DNA of 6,006 bases from Thermoproteota archaeon (GCA_011605835.1 JAAOZJ010000046.1:1-6006), one strand, 5' to 3'. Numbered from the stretch's first letter, positions 1 to 5,055 are shown. Program-made: numbers and translations. The notes: a model not told the origin generated them from the sequence alone.

Positions 1-8
1 GCAACTCT

Positions 9-467
9 TCACAGAGGGCACCTGAACACGGGAGAGGTGTTGAGCCAGCTGACTCCCAAGTACATGACGAAGCCGGGGTCCCTAGCCCACTCCCCGGCCC
101 TTTTGTTCCCCAACCTCTCGGCTATGCGCGCGATCCTCTCAACGAGGACTCGGCCTATCGTCATCGCCCTCTCCTTAAAAGACCTGGCCCTGAGGGCCTC
201 CACCACCTTAGACGCAATGGACCTCAGAGCCTCCTTCAACGTGGAGCTCCTCACCCTCTCCACGACCTTGATCGTCAGGTCGACGACGGCCCTCTCCAAG
301 GCGTTGAGGACCTTGAACCAGAGGCCCCTCCTCACCGCAATGGTCTTCAGCTCGACGAGGCCCTTCCTGCTACTTACGTCGGGAGGGTTGAGAAGCTCCA
401 AAGCTTTCGACCTATCTGGTCTTAGACGTGCTCGCGCTTTAAGGATTTCCACAAGCTCCGACGTCAC
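9..467 (-). CDS. conserved archaeal helical hypothetical protein
   Basis: The product is 152 residues from a GTG start at 467 to a TGA at 11-9. I cannot name a function. It looks wholly alpha-helical and basic, with many Arg, Lys, Ala, Val and Leu residues in heptad-like spacing (for example LNALERAVVDLTIKVVERV, about residues 53-71). It ends in a tryptophan/proline-rich tail, WARDPGF...YLGV...LNTSPVFR. There is no signal peptide or membrane segment. The minus strand is chosen because its codons are normal for the window (GAG, AGG, GTC), whereas the opposite-strand frame is Ser/Thr/Leu-rich like a shadow. The tail resembles crenarchaeal hypothetical proteins as I remember them, but this is not a database result. 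The start is uncertain: the frame stays open upstream to about 540 without a clear ATG, and the TnpB element ends just there, so the native promoter or first codons may have been displaced. Confidence 0.65.
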   Translation of the reverse strand: MTSELVEILKARARLRPDRSKALELLNPPDVSSRKGLVELKTIAVRRGLWFKVLNALERAVVDLTIKVVERVRSSTLKEALRSIASKVVEALRARSFKERAMTIGRVLVERIARIAERLGNKRAGEWARDPGFVMYLGVSWLNTSPVFRCPL

Positions 468-514
468 AGTATCATTTTGAGCCTCAAGCTCAAGCTCAAC
501 TGACCTCCCCCCGG

Positions 515-542
515 CCCTAAAGGGCGAGGGTTCCCTTTAGGG
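515..542. repeat. right-end hairpin of the TnpB element
   Basis: CCCTAAAGGG (515-524) and CCCTTTAGGG (533-542) are exact reverse complements separated by 8 bases, giving a 10-bp stem four bases beyond the tnpB stop codon. The position fits the right-end hairpin of an IS605-group element, and also the 3' part of a TnpB guide RNA (omega-RNA/reRNA), which in this group overlaps the end of tnpB. It could also simply end transcription. The structure is seen; the role is inferred. Confidence 0.55.
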
Positions 543-545
543 GGT

Positions 546-1705
546 TCATCGGTCCCCGCATCTGTTCGGGTTTACATCTGTCATTTGCGGGGCATTCAGG
601 GGGGTCAGTGCTCCCCACATCTTGGAAAAGGCTTTTATCTCGATGTTTAGTACTGCCACAGTATCCCTATTGGCTTCGAATCCACATCTAGGGCACCTCA
701 ATATTCTGTAGCCGTTCTCAACAAGCTTAGAGCCACACCTTGGGCATGTTGATGATGTTCCTCTTGGCTCTACAACAATTATGGGTCTCTGTTTTTCTCA
801 CGTTGCCAATTAATCCAGTGCTCTAGCCTTCTATAGCTTAAAACGATTAGCTTGACTCTATGTTCTTTCGGAAGTTTTTGAGATCCTCTACTAGACCTGT
901 TAGATCTTCTCTAGCAACTGCATATTGATGCTGTTTTGCTAGCAATACAGTTGTGTGGGATGCCTTCTTAGCCCAGTCCTCAACAATGTTCCTAGCCCTT
1001 CTGTGGAAGTACTTAATTCTCTCTAATGCCTCTCCTCCTAAGCCAAGCGATGTACCTAGGAGAGGAGTACTTCTTCTGAAGCTCTTCAGCTAACCGCTTA
1101 TGCTGGGCCCTCTCAACAGCTGATTCAAATCTGTACTCATGCCGTGAATTCCCTACAACAATATATTTCTCTAACATCAATAGCTAGAGCACCTCTAGCA
1201 ACATACTTAGCTGGCTTAGGTACACGCTTAGATATCTCAAGAACAAACTTGTCGTCCTTAAGTAGTAGCCCAGCATCGCCACCAGGATAATCATCGTATC
1301 TCCTATCCCAACCAATAATCCTAAGCCTGTAGCCTCCCAAAAGCTCTATGTAGTCATCTTTAACTCGTAGCTATATCCGTATGATAACCAAAGCCTAGGC
1401 GTTCTAGCTCTAGGCATTCTACCTCTGTTAGGGTTGCTGTGCCATGATTTGGCAATTGATAGCCTCTCTATAGCAGTCCTGAGCAACTTTAGAAGGAAGA
1501 CCATACCTCTCCTTAAGAGCGCTGTACAGCAATTCACGGGCTTTGCCAAGACTCAATGCTTTACTCTCTACCACAACTTTTATAGAGCAGTTAAGAGCAT
1601 CCATGCACCCTTCATCAAGCTTACTAGCTCTTTAAATGAGTCGGGCTCGGGGCTAACCCTCATCTTAACCGTCAGGGTTAGAACTCCCTCACCGCCCGGA
1701 GACAT
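546..1705 (-). pseudogene. tnpB: RNA-guided nuclease TnpB (IS605 OrfB), multiply frameshifted
   Basis: Reading across frames gives a near full-length TnpB of about 385 residues, from an ATG at 1705 (MSPGGEGV...) to a TGA at 548-546. The N-terminal part contains SPEPDSFKELV and SALKERYGLPSKVAQDCYRE. The middle contains LLGGYRLRIIGWDRRYDDYP. RuvC-I is ARGALAIDV with its Asp. The helical region is FHRRARNIVEDWAKKA. RuvC-II is AREDLTGLVEDL with its Glu. The zinc ribbon is GTSSTCPRCG then LRCPRCGFEANRD, with four Cys and the RuvC-III Asp. The frame changes at about 1619-1625, 1451-1460, 1358-1364, 1164-1172, 1022-1040, 875-879 and 785-797; the last two fall in five-base A runs of the coding strand. 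TnpB is an RNA-guided DNA endonuclease that helps IS605 elements persist. This copy cannot make it. All key residues can still be read, so the decay looks recent, or part of it is sequencing error. Confidence 0.88.
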
Positions 1706-1707
1706 AC

Positions 1708-1838
1708 CTACTCAACCCTGTTCCTAACAATGTTCACGCTCCTATGGCAATTAGAGCAGATGGTGTAGTACTTCCTCAACTACTCTTATACTCCCATACA
1801 TGCCCGCACGAGGGACATCTCAATTTGACCAAGTGCAT
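1708..1838 (-). pseudogene. small zinc-ribbon ORF upstream of tnpB, frameshifted
   Basis: From ATG 1838 (or the adjacent GTG 1841) the frame reads MHLVKLRCPSCGHVWEYKSS and stops at 1778-1776. The next frame continues at once with RKYYTICSNCHRSVNIVRN and ends at TAG 1710-1708, two bases before the tnpB ATG. Rejoined, it is a protein of about 43 residues with two CxxC pairs (CPSC and CSNC), which is a zinc ribbon. Small ORFs of this type precede tnpB in some archaeal elements, to my recollection. The role is unknown; DNA binding or control of tnpB is possible. One indel near 1770-1780 breaks it. Its end would have been translationally coupled to tnpB. Confidence 0.7.
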
Positions 1839-1866
1839 CACTAATAAACTAACATAACTAACAAAG

Positions 1867-1920
1867 CTTACAACCTTTCTCTCCCATCCCGCCTTTTAAG
1901 GCGGGGCTTTCTGTTGTAAG
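1867..1920. repeat. nested palindrome at the left end of the TnpB element
   Basis: The outer arms CTTACAAC (1867-1874) and GTTGTAAG (1913-1920) are perfect 8-bp reverse complements. Inside them CCCGCCTT (1888-1895) pairs with AAGGCGGG (1898-1905), and the short motif TTTCT occurs once on each side of this inner stem (1876-1880 and 1908-1912). The whole 54 bp can form a two-step hairpin or cruciform. It lies upstream of the zinc-ribbon ORF and tnpB, where an IS605-group left end is expected. Confidence 0.65.
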
Positions 1921-2000
1921 GTCGATACTCGATGAAGCTTCCCAAGAACTTGCTATAATTTATGGAGGTGGCCTTGAGCATTCGCGGGAGGCCCTGCACG

Positions 2001-2330
2001 TCAGTCCACGGCCAGCTCGACGGCCTCCTCCCTCAGCCTCTTCATCCAAGCGCTGTCCCCGCTTTCCCACTCCTCACAGTCGTAGACCCTGAGCTCGAGC
2101 CCCGGCTCCAGCACGTCGGAGAATAGCCTGAGCCTCTCGATGAGGTTCAGCCCCTTGACGCCCCTCAACACTAGGACGAGGTCCACGTCGCTGTCGACGA
2201 AGTAGTCCCCTCGCGCCCTGCTGCCGACGAGGTATGCCTCCACGAAGTCGAGCCCGAGGGACGAGGCCCTGGCCCTGGCCTTCCTGGCGAAGTGGACGGC
2301 CCTCGCCAAGGCCCTCTCCTGGGACCTCAT
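2001..2330 (-). CDS. minimal nucleotidyltransferase (MNT) antitoxin
   Basis: The product is 109 residues. The nucleotidyltransferase signature GSRARGDYFVDSDVD (residues 36-50) has the Gly-Ser and the two metal-binding Asp (48 and 50). A third acidic residue is probably in the strand LELRVYDCEEW (about 79-84). In HEPN/MNT toxin-antitoxin systems such a protein transfers AMP from ATP to a tyrosine of the HEPN toxin and so silences it. The ATG at 2330 overlaps the stop of the upstream HEPN remnant as ATGA, so translation was coupled. The longer in-frame reading from GTG 2513 is rejected because it is only the shadow of that remnant. The domain is complete and unbroken, but its toxin partner is not, so this is now an orphan antitoxin or it serves another HEPN protein. 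Confidence 0.85.
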   Translation of the reverse strand: MRSQERALARAVHFARKARARASSLGLDFVEAYLVGSRARGDYFVDSDVDLVLVLRGVKGLNLIERLRLFSDVLEPGLELRVYDCEEWESGDSAWMKRLREEAVELAVD

Positions 2331-2461
2331 CGCAGATGCCGCTTTGCCCACTCCACCACCCTCTTGGCCCTCTCGACCAAGTCCCTCTCGGCCTGCCTCA
2401 GCCAAGCCTCTGCCTCTCTCCTGACCACGATACATTCTTCGGAGCCGAGGCCTAAAACCAT
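2327..2461 (-). pseudogene. HEPN toxin reduced to its first and last helices
   Basis: The frame is open for 44 codons from ATG 2461 (an in-frame GTG at 2428 is also possible) to the TGA at 2329-2327. Residues 13-26 (VRREAEAWLRQAER) match the opening helix of HEPN proteins; compare RTRDWIRQAKRNL in the intact neighbour at 2572. Residues 29-44 (LVERAKRVVEWAKRHL) match the closing helix; compare CAERILRWVEGVV in that neighbour. The roughly 80-residue core between them, with the ligand and RNase residues, is missing. This points to an in-frame internal deletion, which I infer from the two helix matches. The ATGA coupling to the MNT gene is intact. It is either a toxin killed by deletion or a retained small partner peptide. 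Confidence 0.72.
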
Positions 2462-2502
2462 TTCCTAGAGGGCGACACTGCTTTGCGACGCCCGCCGAGC
2501 TC

Positions 2503-2519
2503 AGCGCGTCCAACGCGCT
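2503..2519. promoter_or_regulatory. 7-bp inverted repeat in the divergent control region (candidate operator)
   Basis: AGCGCGT (2503-2509) and ACGCGCT (2513-2519) are perfect reverse complements around a 3-base centre. The repeat sits between the start of the minus-strand HEPN remnant and the AT-rich box at 2530-2537 that serves the divergent HEPN gene. Autoregulation of toxin-antitoxin operons through a palindrome is common; binding here is an inference. Confidence 0.4.
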
Positions 2520-2529
2520 CGGGTAAACG

Positions 2530-2537
2530 AAATATTA
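2530..2537. promoter_or_regulatory. box-A-like element AAATATTA between divergent modules
   Basis: AAATATTA is the only TATA-like stretch in the gap between the two divergent modules. On the plus strand, transcription would start about 25 bases on, near 2557-2560. That gives a very short leader for ATG 2572, or a leaderless message for GTG 2557. On the minus strand it would start near 2508, inside the inverted repeat at 2503-2519, with a leader of about 45 bases to ATG 2461. Confidence 0.4.
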
Positions 2538-2551
2538 GACGAAAGCTATTA

Positions 2552-2559
2552 AGGAGGTG
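2552..2559 (+). promoter_or_regulatory. Shine-Dalgarno AGGAGGTG that decides the HEPN start
   Basis: AGGAGGTG lies 12 bases before ATG 2572. An in-frame GTG at 2557-2559 is part of this motif itself, so it is a poor start if the message has a leader. The ATG is therefore preferred. Confidence 0.5.
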
Positions 2560-2571
2560 AGCTGGCGGGCT

Positions 2572-2961
2572 ATGGTCTCGAGGACGCGGGACTGGATTAG
2601 GCAGGCCAAGAGGAACTTGGCCTCGGCCATGGTCAACTACAGGGAGGGCCTTTACGAAGAAGCTTGCTTCGAGGCGCATCAAGCTGGCGAGAAGGCCGTC
2701 AAGGGCCTCCTGAGCCACCTCCACAAGGAGAGGAGGGGGCACTCGATAACCTTCTTGCTCTCCGAGGTGGAGGTGGAGGTCCCTAGTGAGGTCAAAGAGT
2801 GCGCCTCCTTCTTAGACAAACACTACATCCCATCCAGGTACCCCGACGTCTTCGACGAAGGGGCCCCCATGGACTACTACACCAAGAAGGACGCAGAGGA
2901 ATGCATCAAGTGCGCTGAAAGGATATTGAGGTGGGTCGAGGGGGTTGTCGGAGGGGCTTAG
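2572..2961 (+). CDS. HEPN-domain toxin protein of a HEPN/MNT pair
   Basis: The product is 129 residues, normal for a stand-alone HEPN protein (PF05168 type). The opening helix is RTRDWIRQAKRNLASAM (4-20). The central helices carry YEEACFEAHQAGEKAVKGLL (28-47), then HSITFLL (57-63). The typical segment LDKHYIPSRYPD (81-92) is followed by a Tyr-rich turn MDYYTKKDAEE (100-110) and a closing helix AERILRWVE. HEPN toxins of this group are usually RNases, held silent by AMPylation of a tyrosine by the partner MNT protein. The classical Rx4-6H RNase motif is not obvious here, as is common in this subgroup, so RNase activity is not certain. The next gene (MNT) overlaps its end by 17 bases, so the two form an operon. 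It starts at ATG 2572 after AGGAGGTG; a GTG at 2557 would add five residues. Confidence 0.87.
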   Translation: MVSRTRDWIRQAKRNLASAMVNYREGLYEEACFEAHQAGEKAVKGLLSHLHKERRGHSITFLLSEVEVEVPSEVKECASFLDKHYIPSRYPDVFDEGAPMDYYTKKDAEECIKCAERILRWVEGVVGGA

Positions 2962-3355
2962 GGAGCTGGCCGAGAAGCTGAGGGGCTACGGGGTGAGGTT
3001 GATAATACTCTTCGGGTCGAGGGCTAGGGGCGACTACACCGAGGACAGCGACGTGGACGTGCTCGTGGTGGCCGACCGGCTACCAAGGGACCCGAGGGAG
3101 GCATACGCCGTCGTGGCCAAGCTCGCGGGCCCCAAGGTCGCGCCCACGTGCTTCAACACGGAGTCCTTCATGAAGAGGTTGGAGGGCGAAAGCACCATGG
3201 TCATGGAGGTGCTGGAGGACGGGAAGGTCGTCTACGCCGACGAGGGGTTCCTCGAAGAGGTCATGGCGAAGTACCGAGAGGTCAGGGGGAGGTGGACGAG
3301 GAGCGGCAAGACGTGGAAGAGGTTAAGTGAGGTCGGGCGGGACGCGAAAAACTAA
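2945..3355 (+). CDS. minimal nucleotidyltransferase (MNT) of the HEPN/MNT pair
   Basis: The product is 136 residues from a TTG start inside the end of the HEPN gene (17-base overlap). No better start exists before the domain begins, and a G-rich stretch lies just upstream. The signature LFGSRARGDYTEDSDVDVLV (residues 22-41) is complete, with Gly24-Ser25 and Asp36/Asp38 for metal and ATP binding. The strand that usually carries the third acidic residue reads KVAPTCFNTESF, with Ala-Pro where many relatives have Glu or Asp, so catalysis may be altered. The C-terminus (FLEEVMAKYREVRGRW, then KTWKRL) is the basic helical tail often seen in archaeal members. Known role of the family: AMPylating antitoxin for the HEPN partner encoded just upstream. 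It is the last gene of the operon. Confidence 0.87.
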   Translation: MSEGLRELAEKLRGYGVRLIILFGSRARGDYTEDSDVDVLVVADRLPRDPREAYAVVAKLAGPKVAPTCFNTESFMKRLEGESTMVMEVLEDGKVVYADEGFLEEVMAKYREVRGRWTRSGKTWKRLSEVGRDAKN

Positions 3356-3373
3356 GAGCCAAGGGCATAGCTG

Positions 3374-3587
3374 TTACCGAGCCTCGCTCCTCAGCTCCAA
3401 TTTGAGGTCCAAGTCAATTAAGCTCTCAAAGCCTCGGTCTTTCGTCACCAAAGCAAGGCCACGCGCCATCGCCGTAGACGCAAACCTGTTCGTCGTACTT
3501 CACCGTGACCTCATCACCAATAAGCTCGTTCTGAGCGGTGAATTGGCTTAAAGCGTTGGCGTGCTCTTTGACGTGTCCGCTCATTGG
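3374..3587 (-). pseudogene. C-terminal half of a PIN-domain (VapC-like) toxin, frameshifted
   Basis: The first part, PMSGHVKEHANALSQF through GDEVTVKYDEQV, follows the protease remnant in the same frame. Near 3481-3488 the frame changes, and FASTAMARGLALVTKDRGF, then ESLIDLDLKLELRSEAR, leads to TAA at 3376-3374. This is the usual second half of a PIN domain: an acidic residue (Asp of KYDEQV), the alanine-rich helix ASTAMA, the strand LALVTKD with the last metal-binding Asp, then a variable tail. PIN proteins of this kind are Mg-dependent RNases, the toxins of VapBC pairs. The N-terminal half with the first Asp is missing and there is no antitoxin gene, so this is a remnant. The identification rests on motifs only. 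Confidence 0.62.
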
Positions 3588-3949
3588 AAGTCCCATCAAT
3601 AAGGCCTCCGTGGGCTTCAACCTCTTAGAAACGGGGTCGGGCACGAGCCCCAATTGCTCCATGGTTACGCTACCGAGGAGGAAGATGCCTTCGTTGCCGA
3701 ACACTACGGCGTCGCGCTGGCCCTGTAGCCCTCGACCTCGATGCCCACTTCGCCCAAGGGCTTCTCGATGACCGTGCCGTCCGCCAGCTTCAGCTTGACC
3801 ATCCTGAGGGGCTTCACCTCAAGCGCCTCGAGTACCGTGGACGGCATGGTTGTGTAAGTCGCACCGGTGTCGACCAGAAGCTCGACTCGCGCTCTCGCCT
3901 TCGGCCTCTTAGGGTTCCAAACCTCCGCTTCGACCTTGAACGTCTCCAT
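3588..3949 (-). pseudogene. archaeal retropepsin-like aspartic protease, one frameshift
   Basis: From ATG 3949 (METFKVEAEVWNP) the first frame contains ELLVDTGATYTTMP, whose DTG (Asp27) is the catalytic motif of clan AA proteases, then LADGTVIEKPLGEVGIEVEG. It runs into a TAG at 3706-3704. The next frame resumes with DAVVFGNEGIFLLGSVTMEQ and LGLVPDPVSKRLKPTEALLM, the expected second half; FLLG corresponds to the retropepsin I(I/L)G strand. One indel near 3710-3722 therefore breaks a gene of about 120 residues. Such proteins work as homodimers, each giving one Asp; their substrates in archaea are unknown. The second frame does not stop but continues into PIN-like sequence, so the 3' end looks like a deletion junction. 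A GTG at 3961 is an alternative start. Confidence 0.78.
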
Positions 3950-3990
3950 TAATCGTTCCACGCCCGGTCTGCAGTTGAAGAAGCTAAGCG

Positions 3991-4000
3991 ACTAATAAAC
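3991..4000 (-). promoter_or_regulatory. box A (GTTTATTAGT) for the protease remnant
   Basis: On the minus strand GTTTATTAGT lies about 45 bases before ATG 3949. That places the transcription start about 20 bases before the start codon, normal archaeal spacing. Confidence 0.45.
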
Positions 4001-4022
4001 CCAGCAATCAGATGTCGAATCT

Positions 4023-4056
4023 CTCGGCCGAGGCGGCAGAGCTTTAAGGCCGGCCT
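4023..4056 (+). promoter_or_regulatory. box A flanked by two perfect palindromes, promoter of the MNT-HEPN operon
   Basis: CTTTAAG (4042-4048) is a box A for the plus-strand operon, predicting a start near 4070. Directly before it stands CTCGGCCGAG (4023-4032) and overlapping its end is AGGCCGGCCT (4047-4056). Both are perfect 10-bp palindromes. A protein bound there would block the promoter, so these are candidate operators. Both palindromes have a GGCC core. Confidence 0.5.
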
Positions 4057-4117
4057 AGATAGATGCTCACAGGAGCGTCTAGCCGTGCGCGGTTCAGCAC
4101 GCCTTCGAGGCTATCGC

Positions 4118-4621
4118 GTGGGCCTAGAGCATCTCTCCGAGCCATACAGAGGCATCATGGGCAAGCTCCTCGAGGGCTTGTTAGCGACGTGGGGCGAGAG
4201 GCTGGTGTCGCTCGTCGTCTTCGGCTCAGTCGCCCGCGGCGAGGCCAGGGAGGACAGCGACGTGGACTTGCTAGTGATAGGCGCTGGCCTCCCAAGGCAG
4301 AGGTTCAAGAGGCAGGAGCTCTTCGAACTTGCCGAGAGGGTCGCAGAGCCCTTGATAGAGAGCCTCCGCTCGAAGGGGTTTAACTTGGACTTCTCGCCCA
4401 TAATCTTGGACGTCGAGGAGGCGCGGAAGAGCAGACCGATATACTTGGACATGGTGGTGGACGCCGTCATAGTGTACGACAGGGGAGGCTTCTTCGAAGA
4501 GGTGCTGAGGGGGCTTGCAGAAAGACTCGAGGCGCTGGGGGCCGAGAGGAGGAGGCTGGGCAAGCTCTGGTACTGGGTGTTGAAGAGGGACTACAGGCCC
4601 GGCGAGGTCATCGAGGTATGA
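4118..4621 (+). CDS. nucleotidyltransferase (MNT) antitoxin with C-terminal extension
   Basis: The product is 167 residues from GTG 4118, which follows GAGG by seven bases. An in-frame GTG at 4085 after AGGAG would add an unusual basic stretch of 11 residues and is the alternative. The signature VVFGSVARGEAREDSDVD (33-50) has Gly36-Ser37 and Asp48/Asp50, and Asp91 in LDFSPIIL supplies the third catalytic acid, so the active site looks complete. The C-terminal part (FFEEVLRGLAERLEALG, then KLWYWVLKRDYRPGEVIE) is a helical extension that suggests partner docking. The next gene starts at ATG 4618 in a 4-base ATGA overlap, so antitoxin and HEPN partner are co-translated. Here the MNT gene comes first, unlike the other two modules. 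It is a likely AMPylating antitoxin of a HEPN/MNT system. Confidence 0.88.
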   Translation: MGLEHLSEPYRGIMGKLLEGLLATWGERLVSLVVFGSVARGEAREDSDVDLLVIGAGLPRQRFKRQELFELAERVAEPLIESLRSKGFNLDFSPIILDVEEARKSRPIYLDMVVDAVIVYDRGGFFEEVLRGLAERLEALGAERRRLGKLWYWVLKRDYRPGEVIEV

Positions 4622-5055
4622 ACAACGTGGCGATGGCGAGGGCGTACGTGGTCCAAGCCGTCGAGAGAATAAGGCACAGCGAGGAGGCAATGGAGCGGGG
4701 CAACCACCCCTACGTCGTCAGGCAGTGCCAAGAAGCCGTCGAGCTGCTCCTCAAGGCAGCCCTCAGGCTCGTGGGGGTAGAGCCGCCTAAATGGCACGAC
4801 GTCGGAGCCATCCTAAAGAGTGAGGTCGAGAGGTTCCCCAGCTGGTTTAGGAGCGAGGTGCCAAAGCTCGCGAGGATCTCTAGGAAGCTCAGAAGGGAGC
4901 GGGAGCCAGCCATGTACGGGGACGAGGAGTCGGGCCTGCCGCCGAACGAGCTCTACGACGAGGAAGACGCCAGAGAGGCGCTACGATGGGCTACTCAAGT
5001 CTTTCAAGCGGTCTCTAAGCTCTTTAAAGAGCTCACTGGCATGGACGTCCAATGA
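4618..5055 (+). CDS. HEPN-domain toxin protein of an MNT/HEPN pair
   Basis: The product is 145 residues, starting at an ATG that overlaps the MNT stop (ATGA) after GAGGT. The helix ARAYVVQAVERIRHSEEAM (7-25) is followed by YVVRQCQEAVELLLKAALRL (32-51), the typical paired HEPN helices, then KWHDVGAIL (58-66), the conserved His-Asp turn. The segment KLRREREPAMYGDEE (90-104) occupies the place of the RNase motif, but it reads R-x4-Y (Arg95, Tyr100) instead of R-x4-6-H. It is followed by LPPNELYDEEDAREAL (107-122) and a closing helix. HEPN toxins cleave RNA, and the partner MNT adds AMP to a tyrosine near this motif; Tyr100 is a candidate target by position. This is a different HEPN subgroup from the protein at 2572. 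Confidence 0.85.
   Translation: MNNVAMARAYVVQAVERIRHSEEAMERGNHPYVVRQCQEAVELLLKAALRLVGVEPPKWHDVGAILKSEVERFPSWFRSEVPKLARISRKLRREREPAMYGDEESGLPPNELYDEEDAREALRWATQVFQAVSKLFKELTGMDVQ

Larger units (their letters stand above)
507..1920 (-). mobile_element. decayed IS200/IS605-group (IS1341-like, tnpB-only) element
   Basis: The unit has a GC-rich palindrome at its left end (1867-1920), a short zinc-ribbon ORF, tnpB, and a second GC-rich hairpin just after tnpB (515-542). Read on the minus strand, the two ends share a similar core, with CGCC, an A/T centre, GGC and a G-rich run, as expected for the subterminal hairpins of IS605-group elements. No tnpA (Y1 HUH transposase) is present, so this would be a non-autonomous, TnpB-only element. 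The internal DNA is visibly more AT-rich than the flanking genes. Both ORFs are broken, so it is inactive. Exact ends are not defined: IS605-group elements make no terminal inverted repeats or target duplications, so the limits given are only the outer palindrome edges. Confidence 0.7.

Noticed and set aside
37..480. Plus-strand frame of 147 codons opposite the first gene
   Set aside because: Ser/Thr/Leu-rich translation with no motif; codon use fits the minus-strand gene, so this is its shadow.
482..499. Short CTCAAG tandem repeat (three partial copies), considered as CRISPR or a functional repeat
   Set aside because: Only 6-bp units without spacers; too short to mean anything alone.
546..1705. 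Programmed frameshifting making a full TnpB
   Set aside because: About seven separate shifts in different contexts cannot all be programmed; decay or sequence error is simpler.
1921..2000. Possible gene or RNA between the TnpB element and the MNT stop
   Set aside because: Eighty bases with no ORF, hairpin or motif that I can support.
2331..2513. N-terminal extension of the MNT gene to GTG 2513
   Set aside because: It is Gly/Arg-rich and unlike MNT proteins; the same DNA in another frame encodes recognisable HEPN helices that end in an ATGA overlap with ATG 2330.
4111..4690. Long frames on both strands overlapping the MNT gene at 4118 (for example 4111-4563 minus, 4271-4690 minus)
   Set aside because: They lack motifs and have biased composition, whereas the plus-strand MNT frame has a complete nucleotidyltransferase signature.
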